Below the pieces are notes generated by a model. The model was given only the letters and a program-made list of their open reading frames with translations, ran no database searches and was not told the origin of the DNA. A stretch of 64,000 bases of DNA from assembly GCF_021390435.2 (NCBI RefSeq), contig NZ_JAJVCN010000002.1:744001-808000 (forward strand). Direction: 5' to 3'. Shown here one piece after another: positions 56,432-64,000 of the stretch (position 1 is its first letter; each line of letters begins with the position of its first letter). The stretch comes from Kibdelosporangium philippinense. GTDB lineage: Bacteria > Actinomycetota > Actinomycetes > Mycobacteriales > Pseudonocardiaceae. The position numbers were made by a program, and so were the translations under genes.

Positions 56432-57976
56432 TTGCTTCAGCGATCCAGAGTGGCGATTGTCGCGACCGCGGCAGTACTCGTCACAACGTTATTCGGGACT
56501 AGTGCGAGCGCCGCGCCGACACCAGGCGCGGCAGGCGTCGGGGACGCATATTACCCCAACGACGGCAACGGCGGATATGACGTTTCCCACTACAACATCC
56601 GGATCACCTACAACCCTGCGACGGACCTGCTGACCGGGTCCACAACGATCCTGGCCCGCTCGACGCAGGAGTTGTCGAGCTTCAACCTCGACCTGCTGCT
56701 GCCGATCAAGTCGGTGCGCGTCAACAACTTCCTGGCCCGCACAAGCGCGACAGCAGGAGAAGTGACGGTCACACCGCCAGCGCCGATCGGCAACAACCAG
56801 AACCTGACGATTGTCGTCCAGTACGAAGGCAAGCCGACCACTGTGCGGGACGCGAAGGGCGCCAACTACTGGAAGAAGACGCCAGACGGCGCGCTCGCGG
56901 TGGACGAGCCGCACATCGCCCAGTGGTGGTTCCCCAGCAACGACCACCCGACGGACAAAGCCACCTACGACGTCTCAATCGTTGTGCCGCAAGGCGTTGA
57001 GGCCCTGTCCAACGGAACGTTCGCGGGCACGACCCAGACCCTCAACGGCTGGGTCCGCTGGAACTGGCGGACGACCAGCCAGCAGGCAACGTACCTAGCA
57101 TTCCTCGCGATCGGCCAGTACGAGATCCGCAGCAGCACAGCGCCAAACGGCCAACCCGTGATCAACGCCTACGGCGAAGACCTCGGCGCCAACGGTTCAG
57201 CGGCCCGCGCGAGCATCGAGCGGACCCCTGAGGTGACGGAGTTCCTGGAGACCCAGTTCGGCCCGTACCCATTCGAGGCACAGGGTGGCGTGGCGTCGAC
57301 CGGCCTGAACTTCGCACTGGAAACCCAAACCCGTCCGGTGTACAGCACGTTGTTCTTCCCGCGTGGCGCCAACACCAGTGTGGTCGCCCACGAACTGGCC
57401 CACCAGTGGTTCGGCGACTCGGTCTCGGTCAAGAAGTGGCGAGACATCTGGCTGAACGAAGGCTTCGCGCGGTACTCGGAATGGTTGTGGGCCGAGAGCC
57501 AAGCGGAAGGAACGGCAGCGGAGATCGCCCAGTTCTACTACGACCGCAGGCCAGCCTCGGACCCCTTCTGGCAGTTCATCGTCGGTGAGCCCGGCGCAGG
57601 CAACGAGTTCAACGGCGCGGTGTACGACCGTGGCGCGCTCGCGGTGCACGCGTTCCGCAACGCCGTGGGAGACGAGGCCTTCTTCGAAACACTGAAGAGG
57701 TGGCAGGCCACGAAGAAGTACAGCAACGGCACGATCGAGGAGTTCATCGCGCTGGCCGAGCGGATCTCGGGCAAGCCGCTGTTCGCCCTGTTCCAGACGT
57801 GGCTGTTCACGGCGGGCAAGCCGTCCCCGGCCGACCTCGGCAACGAGGCCCCGGCCGCCCGCGCGGCCAGCGTCGCGGCGCCGCCGAAGGCGATCGAGAA
57901 GCTGGACCTGACCCGTGACGTGCTGGTGCGTTCGAACCACTTGGAGCGCGACCACGCAGGTCACGACCACAACTAG
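56432..57976 (+). CDS. Secreted M1 family zinc metallopeptidase
   Basis: 514-residue aminopeptidase-like protein. The signal peptide ends near TSASAAPTPG. The N-terminal beta domain has DAYYPNDGNGGYDVSHYNI. The catalytic domain has the exopeptidase-type GGVASTGLNFALETQTR (in place of the common GAMEN), the zinc motif HELAHQW (His320, Glu321, His324) with the third ligand Glu343 in LNEGFARYSEW, and the tyrosine in AVYDRGALAVHAF. It ends DHAGHDHN, a His-rich tail. The start is TTG 56432, chosen because GGAGGAGG lies eight bases upstream and the result is a clean signal peptide; TTG starts are rare. Confidence 0.9.
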   Translation: MLQRSRVAIVATAAVLVTTLFGTSASAAPTPGAAGVGDAYYPNDGNGGYDVSHYNIRITYNPATDLLTGSTTILARSTQELSSFNLDLLLPIKSVRVNNFLARTSATAGEVTVTPPAPIGNNQNLTIVVQYEGKPTTVRDAKGANYWKKTPDGALAVDEPHIAQWWFPSNDHPTDKATYDVSIVVPQGVEALSNGTFAGTTQTLNGWVRWNWRTTSQQATYLAFLAIGQYEIRSSTAPNGQPVINAYGEDLGANGSAARASIERTPEVTEFLETQFGPYPFEAQGGVASTGLNFALETQTRPVYSTLFFPRGANTSVVAHELAHQWFGDSVSVKKWRDIWLNEGFARYSEWLWAESQAEGTAAEIAQFYYDRRPASDPFWQFIVGEPGAGNEFNGAVYDRGALAVHAFRNAVGDEAFFETLKRWQATKKYSNGTIEEFIALAERISGKPLFALFQTWLFTAGKPSPADLGNEAPAARAASVAAPPKAIEKLDLTRDVLVRSNHLERDHAGHDHN

Positions 57977-58030
57977 GTGGAGACAGGTCGCGGCCACCTC
58001 GGTCGCGACCGCACCTGAGCGTTCGTCCTT

Positions 58031-58070
58031 GCCCTGCCCCATCGGCGACCTGCCGGTGGGGCAGGGCTTT
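58031..58070 (+). terminator. Intrinsic terminator after the M1 peptidase
   Basis: GCCCTGCCCCA and TGGGGCAGGGC flank an inner CGGC/GCCG pairing, giving a nearly continuous 16-bp stem with a short loop, then CTTT. It is 55 bases after the peptidase stop. Confidence 0.88.
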
Positions 58071-58095
58071 ACGTGCCGCTCTGTACAGTGCGGGC

Positions 58096-58575
58096 GTGCC
58101 AGTTGAAGCGGCAGAGGGTAGGGCGGCGCGCGTTCGCCGGATCGCGGCGATCACTTTGGTGTCGATCGGTGCGACCGTCACGCTGCTCGCGATCGTCCTG
58201 GTGATTGGGGCGTACCGGGAGGATGCGGGGTTGAACTCGCGGGCGGTGCGGACCACTGCTGAGGTGCTGTCGGTTTCCTTCGACCGCACGTTGGTGCGCT
58301 ACCAGACTCCCGATGGCGCTGACCACATTCCACCGGATGGGGTTGGGTATCCGGCGGGGTTGCAGAAGGGCCAGCTTGTCGAGGTCGAATATGACGCGGC
58401 CAGGCCGGACCTGGTGAAGGTTGCTGGCCGAGGCGCGTGGTTGTCCTTGATGCCCGCGGGCACGCTGGTGTTGTTCATGTGGCTCGTGATTGGGCCGATT
58501 CTGTGGTGGATGAAGCGGTACGGGCCGTTGTTCAGACGGAATCCACCACAGTCGCTGTCTCCTGCCACCAACTGA
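58096..58575 (+). CDS. DUF3592 membrane protein (Rv0556-like)
   Basis: 159 residues. Helix 1 is IAAITLVSIGATVTLLAIVLVI. The middle is an extracytoplasmic beta domain (TTAEVLSVSFDRTLVRYQTP, GLQKGQLVEVEYDA and RPDLVKVAGR), typical of DUF3592. Helix 2 is LMPAGTLVLFMWLVIGPILW, followed by a basic tail. Function unknown. GTG 58096. As I recall it corresponds to Rv0556, which follows menD in mycobacteria. The 3' end overlaps the converging inositol-phosphatase gene by 44 bp. Confidence 0.83.
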   Translation: MPVEAAEGRAARVRRIAAITLVSIGATVTLLAIVLVIGAYREDAGLNSRAVRTTAEVLSVSFDRTLVRYQTPDGADHIPPDGVGYPAGLQKGQLVEVEYDAARPDLVKVAGRGAWLSLMPAGTLVLFMWLVIGPILWWMKRYGPLFRRNPPQSLSPATN

Positions 58576-59377
58576 GGACCTCGTCGGACACTCCCGGCGC
58601 CGCGACCAGCAGGCCGTCCACCGGCAATGCCGCGTCCTCGCCGTGCCGGTCGAGCACGGAAGCTCCCGACTCGATCGCCAACGCGACCGCTCCGGCCACG
58701 TCCCACTCGTGGTAGCTGTGCAGGACGGCCGCGGCCGCGTGGCCCAGTGCGACTTGGGCGATTGCCAAGGCCGCTGAGCCCAGGACTCGTACGCCCGCGT
58801 GCGCCCGTGCCGCGCGCTCGATGAACCCGCCCATCCCTGGCCATGGGCCTGTCCGGGTCAGCTCTGTACAGACGATCGAGCCTGCGGTGTTGAACCTGTC
58901 GGTCAGCGACACCTTGACCCCGTTGGCTCGGGCGCCACGGCCTCGCGCGGCCGCATAGATCTGCCCGCGGTATGGGTCAGCTACGACCCCCACCACTGGG
59001 CCGGACGCGTCGACCAGCGCCAGGCTGTACGCGCACCACGGCACGCCCGCGACATAGTTCGCCGTTCCGTCCACTGGGTCGACGACCCAGCGGTACTCCG
59101 CGGCGTCCGAGCCGATGTCGGCACCGAACTCCTGGCCGACCACCGGCATGCCTGGGAACTCGGCCGTCAGCACTCGGCGGGTGTGTCGTTCCAAGGTCAG
59201 GTCGGTGTCGGTGACCCAGTCGAACGGTGAGTCCTTGCCTCCGGGGCGTGCGCCTCGGCCAGCGGTCGCGGTGATCACGTCGGTGGCGTCGTTCGCCAGC
59301 CGGCCTGCTACTTCCAGTGCCCGTGACAGGAGTCCTGGCTCTACTGGCCTGGGCGGGCGTGACGACAAGAGGGTCAT
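58532..59377 (-). CDS. Inositol monophosphatase family protein
   Basis: 281 residues. The metal and phosphate motifs are VTDTDLTLERHTRRVL, VVGQEFGADIG (the E-E pair reduced to Q-E), WVVDPVDGTANYVAGVPWCA and the C-terminal HEWDVAGAVALAIESGASV. These are the standard IMPase/SuhB signatures. Substrates could be inositol phosphate (for mycothiol or phosphatidylinositol) or another sugar phosphate; adjacency to mannosyltransferase genes favours an envelope role. It diverges from mgtA with a 154-bp gap. Confidence 0.9.
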   Translation of the reverse strand: MTLLSSRPPRPVEPGLLSRALEVAGRLANDATDVITATAGRGARPGGKDSPFDWVTDTDLTLERHTRRVLTAEFPGMPVVGQEFGADIGSDAAEYRWVVDPVDGTANYVAGVPWCAYSLALVDASGPVVGVVADPYRGQIYAAARGRGARANGVKVSLTDRFNTAGSIVCTELTRTGPWPGMGGFIERAARAHAGVRVLGSAALAIAQVALGHAAAAVLHSYHEWDVAGAVALAIESGASVLDRHGEDAALPVDGLLVAAPGVSDEVLSWWQETATVVDSV

Positions 59378-59531
59378 GCCGACCTAGAGTGACCGCGCTG
59401 GGTGTCCGGTATGCGACCGTCAGGTGACCAGCGAAGGATCGCAAAACCACACGTTGGAAGTTTCGGCTTCGTTCCCCGGCACGTCATTCGCCTGTCGCCG
59501 GTGTGCTTGCATCTCCGATCATCGTGAGGCC

Positions 59532-60635
59532 GTGCGAGTCGCCATCGTCACCGAGAGCTTTCTTCCGCAGGTGAACGGCGTGACGAACTCCGTTCTCCGT
59601 GTTGTCGAGTACCTGCGTGACCACGGTCACGAGGCACTCGTGGTCGCTCCCGGCCCAGGGCCGGACAGCTACCTGCATGCCCCGGTCGTGCGGACCCTTG
59701 CGGTCGACGTCCCAGTTGTCACCTCCCTTCCGATCGGACTGCCAGGGCCGCGGATCACCTCAGCCCTGCTGGATTTCGAGCCCGACGTCGTGCACCTGGC
59801 ATCGCCCTTCGTGCTCGGCGCCGGCGGGCTACGGGCCGCGCGCCTGCTGGACGTGCCAACCGTCGCGGTCTACCAGACTGACGTGGCCGGGTTCGCGTCC
59901 TCGTACGGCCTTGCCAGAGGCGCGGCTGTGGCCTGGCGCTGGATCCGCAGGCTGCACACCATGGCCGACCGGACCTTGGCGCCATCGACCGAGGCCGTAC
60001 GGTCCCTGGTCGAGCACGGCATTCCTCGCGTCCACCGCTGGGGCAGAGGCGTGGACACCAGCCTGTTCACCCCGCGCCGCCAGGATGCCCAGCTCCGCCG
60101 GGAGCTCGCGCCCAACGGCGAGATGCTCGTCGGCTACGTCGGCAGGCTGGCTCCCGAGAAGCAGGTCGCCAAGCTGGCCGTGCTGAACGACATGCCCGGT
60201 GTCCGGCTGGTGGTCGTCGGCGACGGTCCCGACACGGACAACCTGCGGGACAAGCTGCCCGGGGCAGCCTTCCTCGGGTTCCGTAGCGGGGTTCCCCTCG
60301 CCGAGGCCTACGCCAGCCTGGACGTGTTCGTGCACACAGGACCGCACGAGACGTTCTGCCAAGCCGTGCAAGAGGCGATGGCCTCCGGCGTGCCGGTGCT
60401 CGCGCCTGACACCGGCGGACCTCGTGACCTGGTTGACCACGGCAAAACGGGTTTCCTCCTTCGGGACATGGACACGGAACTGCGTCCGGCCATCGCGGAA
60501 CTGCTTGACCCGGCACTGCGGACCCGCCTGGCCACAGCGGGCCACCGTGCCGTCCAAGACCGCACATGGACGGCGGTGTGCGACGAACTGATGGGGCACT
60601 ACAGCGCGGTGACCCAGCTGGTTCAGGTGGCGTGA
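59532..60635 (+). CDS. mgtA: GDP-mannose-dependent alpha-mannosyltransferase MgtA
   Basis: 367-residue GT4 enzyme. The opening VRVAIVTESFLPQVNGVTNS with VVEYLRDHGHEALVVAPGPG is diagnostic of the MgtA (formerly PimB, Rv0557) group. The C-terminal domain has VGRLAPEKQVAKL, FLGFRSGVPLAEAYASLDVF and the E-x7-E segment HETFCQAVQEAMASGVPV. It makes mannosylated glycolipids in mycobacteria and corynebacteria. GTG 59532 is the family start; the frame is open further upstream. The next glycosyltransferase overlaps its stop (TGATG). Confidence 0.92.
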   Translation: MRVAIVTESFLPQVNGVTNSVLRVVEYLRDHGHEALVVAPGPGPDSYLHAPVVRTLAVDVPVVTSLPIGLPGPRITSALLDFEPDVVHLASPFVLGAGGLRAARLLDVPTVAVYQTDVAGFASSYGLARGAAVAWRWIRRLHTMADRTLAPSTEAVRSLVEHGIPRVHRWGRGVDTSLFTPRRQDAQLRRELAPNGEMLVGYVGRLAPEKQVAKLAVLNDMPGVRLVVVGDGPDTDNLRDKLPGAAFLGFRSGVPLAEAYASLDVFVHTGPHETFCQAVQEAMASGVPVLAPDTGGPRDLVDHGKTGFLLRDMDTELRPAIAELLDPALRTRLATAGHRAVQDRTWTAVCDELMGHYSAVTQLVQVA

Positions 60636-61744
60636 TGCGCGTTGTCCAGCTCGCCAACTTCTACGGTCCGAAGTCCGGCGGGTTGCGGACGGCGCTGCAT
60701 CACCTTGGCGCCGGTTACTGCGCGCAGGGCCACGACGTGATCCTGGTTGTGCCCGGCTCGCGGCTCGCCGACGAACGAATGCCCAACGGCGTCCGCCGGA
60801 TCACCTTGCCTGCCCCCAGAATCCCGGGCACCGGGGGCTACCGGGCGGTGGACCCGTGGCGCGTGCGGGCATTGCTGACCAGCCTCGAACCCGACCGCCT
60901 CGAGGTTTCCGACCGCCTGACGTTGCGCCGCATGGGCCGCTGGGCCCGAAGCAACGGCGTGCCAAGCGTGGTCATCTCGCACGAACGCCTGGACAGATTG
61001 CTCGAACAGTTCCTCCTCCCGCCGACGTGGGCGCGCAGCGTCGCCGACCGGGCCAATCGCCGAATGGCCGGGTACTACGACACAGTGGTGTGCACAACGG
61101 AGTTCGCCCGTGAGGAGTTCGACCGCATCGGTGTCACGAACGTCCGGCGAGTCCCGCTGGGTGTGGATTTGTCGACCTTCACCCCGGCCAGAAGATCGGT
61201 GTCGCTAAGGCAGGATCTGGCGGACGGAGCGGACACCCTGCTGATCCACTGTGGACGCCTCTCCCCGGAGAAGCACGTGGAGCGCAGTGTGGACACGTTG
61301 GCACAACTACATTCCGAGGGCCACAGTGCGCGACTGGTCGTCGCCGGCGACGGCCCGAGCATGGGGGCACTGCGCCGCCGTGCGACGGGCTTGCCCGTGA
61401 CGTTCCTTGGGTTCGTTCAGTCCCGCACCGACGTCGCCCAACTACTTGCCACGGCGGACGTCTCCTTGGCGCCAGGGCCACATGAGACATTCGGGCTCGC
61501 GGCACTGGAAGCGCTCGCGTCGGGTACACCGGTAGTGGTGTCGGCATCATCGGCTCTCCGTGAAATTGTCCGGCCAGGGTGCGGCGCCGCAGTGGATGAC
61601 CACGCGGACGCATTCGCCGACGCGGTCGAAGACCTGCTCGCGGCGCCGGAATCGTGGCGCAGGGAAGCGGCTCGTGCGCGGGCGGAGGAGTTCAGCTGGC
61701 CCACGTCGGTCGAGGGCATGCTGCAGGCGCTGTGCCTGGCCTAG
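60635..61744 (+). CDS. GT4 family glycosyltransferase
   Basis: 369 residues. N-terminal acceptor domain starting MRVVQLANFYGPKSGGLRTA, C-terminal donor domain with HCGRLSPEKHVERSVDTL, FLGFVQSRTDVAQLLATADV and HETFGLAALEALASGTPVVV. It resembles mannosyl- or glucosyltransferases encoded next to mgtA. The shared operon suggests sequential sugar transfer on one glycolipid; donor and acceptor are unknown. A GTG at 60632 is an equally possible start one codon earlier. No methyltransferase (menG/ubiE) follows, unlike mycobacteria; a repeat element and an insertion sequence lie there. Confidence 0.88.
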   Translation: MRVVQLANFYGPKSGGLRTALHHLGAGYCAQGHDVILVVPGSRLADERMPNGVRRITLPAPRIPGTGGYRAVDPWRVRALLTSLEPDRLEVSDRLTLRRMGRWARSNGVPSVVISHERLDRLLEQFLLPPTWARSVADRANRRMAGYYDTVVCTTEFAREEFDRIGVTNVRRVPLGVDLSTFTPARRSVSLRQDLADGADTLLIHCGRLSPEKHVERSVDTLAQLHSEGHSARLVVAGDGPSMGALRRRATGLPVTFLGFVQSRTDVAQLLATADVSLAPGPHETFGLAALEALASGTPVVVSASSALREIVRPGCGAAVDDHADAFADAVEDLLAAPESWRREAARARAEEFSWPTSVEGMLQALCLA

Positions 61745-62087
61745 TTGGGGGTGGGTGTGCAGTTGGCTCGTGTGGGTTTGGGTTCTGCCTGGGTTGGTTG
61801 GGTGTGGGGATTGCGGCTTGGGGCTGAAGGCGCGGGTTCTGAAAGATTGGGTCTCTGCATTTCAGGGCGTCTTCCTTCGCCCGCGAGCCGGCGTGTGTCC
61901 ACCATTCCTTCACGGTGAGTCAAACTGCTCGACTCGCTCCCAGCCCCGCTGGTACCCGCCGTGCGCCGCTCGCGGGTTCAACTCACCACAAGGAATGGTG
62001 GACACACGCGCTGTCGCGTCGTAACCCGTCGCTTCGCTCCGGGGGTTGGGCAGGGCAATGGCAAGCGCGAAGTGGGTATGGCCTTAG
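61745..62087. other. Gene-free stretch with a repeat element before the IS
   Basis: 343 bases: a G/T-rich segment (61745-61860), the type A dispersed element (61861-62047), 35 further bases and then the target duplication CTTAG (62083-62087) of the insertion sequence. No gene. Confidence 0.8.
61861..62047 (+). repeat. Dispersed inverted-repeat element, type A, copy 2
   Basis: 187 bp, about 98% identical to 14004-14190 (I count three substitutions). The perfect 20-bp inverted repeat GCGTGTGTCCACCATTCCTT is at 61891-61910 with its complement at 61990-62009. It is in the same orientation as copy 1 and begins 117 bp after a glycosyltransferase stop. Confidence 0.92.
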
Positions 62088-62132
62088 CCTGAATCCACTG
62101 ATGAGTGGGTGTTCGGGGCGGCGTGTTACAAG

Positions 62133-62207
62133 TGAAAGTGCCTTCTGACCTGTGATAATACGAGTTACTGAGGCTCGATTATCACCCGGGGATGGAAGGC
62201 ACTTTCA
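62133..62207 (+). promoter_or_regulatory. Long hairpin over the transposase ribosome site
   Basis: TGAAAGTGCCTTC (62133-62145) pairs perfectly with 62195-62207, and inside it GTGATAATACGAG (62152-62164) pairs with 62174-62185 with one bulged A. The outer stem ends at the base before the GTG start and contains the GGAAGG ribosome site. Such a structure would block translation of transcripts entering from outside the IS. Confidence 0.8.
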
Positions 62208-63596
62208 GTGAAATTATCGCACAGGTGGTCGCGGGCGGCGGTGCGGTTCGATGAGGAGAATCTCGTGTCCTGCGCCGGGATCGTGCCGGTGATGGCGCTG
62301 GCCGAGCGGGCGGGCATGTCGGAACTGGTAGCGCAGAAGGTAGAGATCACGAACGCTCCGATCCCGTCGACTGGGGCCAGCCCGGCAGGCAAGGTCGCCT
62401 CGATCGTCGCGGGGATGCTCGCGGGCGCGGACTGTATCGATGACCTGGACGTGATCCGCCACGGCGGGATGAAACGTCTGTTCACCGGGGTGTACGCGCC
62501 CTCGACGCTGGGATCGTTTCTGCGCTCGTTCACCCACGGCCATGCGCTGCAACTGGCCGCGGTGCTGCGCGCGATGCTGGTGTCGCTGGCGGCGAAGACC
62601 CCGGTGCTGGCCGGGGCGGATCAGATGACCTTTGTGGACATCGACTCGCTGCTGCGCCGCGTGTACGGCACCCAGAAACGAGGTGCGCGGTTCGGGCCGG
62701 CCAAAGTCGGTGGCTACCAATTGTTGCTGCGAGGGCTCTCGCCGCTGGTGGTCACGATCTCCACCCGGCTGGCCGCACCCCTCGTCGCCGCGATCCGTCT
62801 GCGGGCAGGCAACGCCGGTTCCGCGCGGGGCGCGGCGAGGTTACTGACCCAAGCCCTGAACACTGCGAAAGCCGCCGGGGCACGCGCGGGACGGATCCTG
62901 GTCCGCGGCGATTCCGCCTACTACGCCGGCACAGTGGTCAGTGCCGCACGCCGCGCCGGGGCGATGTTCTCGATCACCGTGGCGACCAACCCGTCAATCC
63001 AGGCCGCCATCACGGCGATCGCCGAGGACGCGTGGGTCGCGGTGCGCTACCCGGGTTCGGTGGAAGATCCCGATACCGGCGAGCTGATCTCTGACGCCGA
63101 GGTCGCCGAGACCGGCTATACCGCCTTCGCCGGAACCCGCCACGTCATCACCGCCCGGCTGGTGGTACGCCGGGTGAAGGACAAGAACTCCGAGAACGCC
63201 CTGTTCCCGATCTGGCGTTACCACGCGTTCTTCACCAACACCGAACTATCCACAGTAGACGCTGATCTCGCCCACCGGCAGCACGCGATCGTCGAAACGA
63301 CCTTCGCCGACCTCATCGACGGCCCGCTGGCGCATCTGCCATCGGGGCAGTTCGACGCCAACGCCGCGTGGGTCGTCTGCACCGCCCTCGCCCACAACCT
63401 GCTGCGCGCCGCAGGCAGCCTCACCAGCACCTTCCACGCCAAAGCCCGCGGCGCGACACTGCGCAAACACCTCGTCTGCGTCCCAGCCCGCCTTGCCCGC
63501 CCTCAAGGCCGCCCGGTCCTGCACCTACCCGAGCACTGGCCCTGGGCCGAGGCTTTCACCACCCTGCACACCGCCGCCAGCCCACCCGCCGCCTGA
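62208..63596 (+). CDS. IS1380 family transposase
   Basis: 462 residues. The N-terminal part has VRFDEENLVSCAGIVPVMAL. The DDE domain includes the first Asp in MTFVDIDSLLRRVYG and the second in ILVRGDSAYYAGTVV. The last acidic residue is in the C-terminal HRQHAIVETTFADLIDGP, followed by NAAWVVCTALAHNLLRAAG, the characteristic IS1380 ending. It appears complete with no frameshift. GTG 62208 starts it directly after the hairpin described at 62133-62207. It would act on the terminal repeats at 62088 and 63755. Confidence 0.94.
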   Translation: MKLSHRWSRAAVRFDEENLVSCAGIVPVMALAERAGMSELVAQKVEITNAPIPSTGASPAGKVASIVAGMLAGADCIDDLDVIRHGGMKRLFTGVYAPSTLGSFLRSFTHGHALQLAAVLRAMLVSLAAKTPVLAGADQMTFVDIDSLLRRVYGTQKRGARFGPAKVGGYQLLLRGLSPLVVTISTRLAAPLVAAIRLRAGNAGSARGAARLLTQALNTAKAAGARAGRILVRGDSAYYAGTVVSAARRAGAMFSITVATNPSIQAAITAIAEDAWVAVRYPGSVEDPDTGELISDAEVAETGYTAFAGTRHVITARLVVRRVKDKNSENALFPIWRYHAFFTNTELSTVDADLAHRQHAIVETTFADLIDGPLAHLPSGQFDANAAWVVCTALAHNLLRAAGSLTSTFHAKARGATLRKHLVCVPARLARPQGRPVLHLPEHWPWAEAFTTLHTAASPPAA

Positions 63597-63755
63597 CCTT
63601 TTCTTCACCACCCGCCCGCCAGGGCCCGACCGGAGACCTCCCGTGGACACGCTGGACAAGCCAGCCGTTTCACCATGCCCACCACCAAAACCCAAGATCC
63701 ACACATGACCAGAACACCCCGGAAGATCAACACAAGGTCTATCGGTGGATTCAGG

Positions 63756-64000
63756 CTTAGAGGCCACGGCCAAAGGTGGGCAAACTCGCGAGGCCAGCGG
63801 GAGGTGGGCATAGCGAGATGGGCTCGCACACGATCGGCCAAACCCGCGAGGCCAGGGATATAGCCGGATGGGCGCGCGAGGTGGGTAGGCCTGTGGCGCA
63901 CATGGTGGGCATACCTGGGGTGTTCGCGCGGGCTTTGGCTTGGGTGAGTGGGAGGTGGGTGTGTCTGGGGCTGTTCATGCCAGGGGGCGGTGAGTGACGC
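63756..64000. other. Right flank of the IS, no gene seen
   Basis: 245 bases from the second CTTAG duplication to the window end. It has several GGTGGGCA / GATGGGC-type short repeats and an open frame (63776-63997) with no family features. Whether the IS split a gene or an older repeat cannot be told from this window. Confidence 0.6.

Larger units (their letters stand above)
62088..63755 (+). mobile_element. IS1380-like insertion sequence, intact
   Basis: 1668 bp. Left end CCTGAATCCACTGATGAG (62088-62105) and right end, read inward on the other strand, CCTGAATCCACCGATAG (63755-63739) form terminal inverted repeats. The direct repeat CTTAG flanks both sides (62083-62087 and 63756-63760), a target duplication (IS1380 elements usually duplicate 4 bp, so TTAG plus a chance C is possible). 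It contains one full-length transposase gene. Sharp ends, an intact gene and a perfect duplication point to a recent insertion. Confidence 0.93.

Noticed and set aside
63776..63997. A 73-codon gene after the insertion sequence
   Set aside because: No family features, no ribosome site, and it overlaps short G-rich repeats.
1..64000. tRNA or rRNA genes
   Set aside because: I looked in the gaps for T-loop patterns such as GGTTCGAATCC and found none with a matching acceptor stem.

Overview
This 64 kb window is high-GC actinobacterial chromosome. GTG starts are frequent, stop/start overlaps (GTGA, ATGA, TGATG) are common, and lineage markers are present: MshA (mycothiol), BldC, a SenX3-RegX3 type phosphate two-component system, and the mycobacterial-type 33-residue ribosomal protein bS22. 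From gene content I infer a filamentous member of the Pseudonocardiales (Amycolatopsis / Kibdelosporangium / Lentzea-like). The order of core genes follows, as I recall it, the Mycobacterium tuberculosis stretch Rv0486 (mshA) to Rv0557 (mgtA), with lineage-specific insertions.

Region by region. 0-10.9 kb: end of an alpha/beta hydrolase, mshA, a YbjN-like gene, a DUF4349 lipoprotein, gpmA, a LuxR-type regulator, senX3-regX3, a Ppx/GppA phosphatase, a proline-rich membrane protein and a TIM-barrel isomerase. 10.9-14.2 kb: a proline module (proline dehydrogenase, a thioesterase-like protein, proC) bracketed by oppositely oriented dispersed repeats and 22-bp tandem repeats. 14.3-21.5 kb: an excisionase-like DNA-binding protein, bS22, an epimerase, an acyltransferase, a DUF5667 membrane protein, a SerB1-like HAD phosphatase, an ECF sigma factor (the sigma/DUF5667 combination resembles BldN/RsbN), an acyl-CoA ligase and a glutaredoxin. 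21.5-24.6 kb: three tandem paralogous membrane/coiled-coil proteins of unknown function and a molybdopterin oxidoreductase. 25.3-31 kb: rex (with a Rex operator upstream) and hemA-hemC-hemD-hemB. 31-36.4 kb: four small membrane proteins and a MacAB-like export operon. 36.7-44.3 kb: hemL, a phosphatase, the system II cytochrome c maturation set (TlpA-like, ccdA, resB, ccsB) and a ParA/MinD-like ATPase with a GPYQVP repeat domain. 44.2-50.2 kb: bldC, a decayed VOC gene, Lrp/AsnC, DUF4229, a YCII-like/ECF42 sigma pair, an MscS channel and a cysteine-synthase-fold enzyme. 50.2-58.6 kb: menaquinone genes menA, menE, menB, menD, plus a secreted M1 peptidase. 58.5-61.7 kb: an inositol-phosphatase-family protein, mgtA and a second GT4 glycosyltransferase. 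61.8-64 kb: a second copy of the dispersed repeat, then an intact IS1380-like element with terminal inverted repeats and a target duplication.

Functionally much of the window serves respiration: Rex senses NADH/NAD+, the hem genes make heme, the ccs genes attach heme to cytochrome c, and the men genes make menaquinone. The other themes are cell-envelope glycolipid and mycothiol synthesis and developmental regulation. The least explained sequence is intergenic: several families of hairpins and inverted-repeat elements recur across the window. The least explained protein genes are the three-paralog operon at 21.5-22.9 kb.
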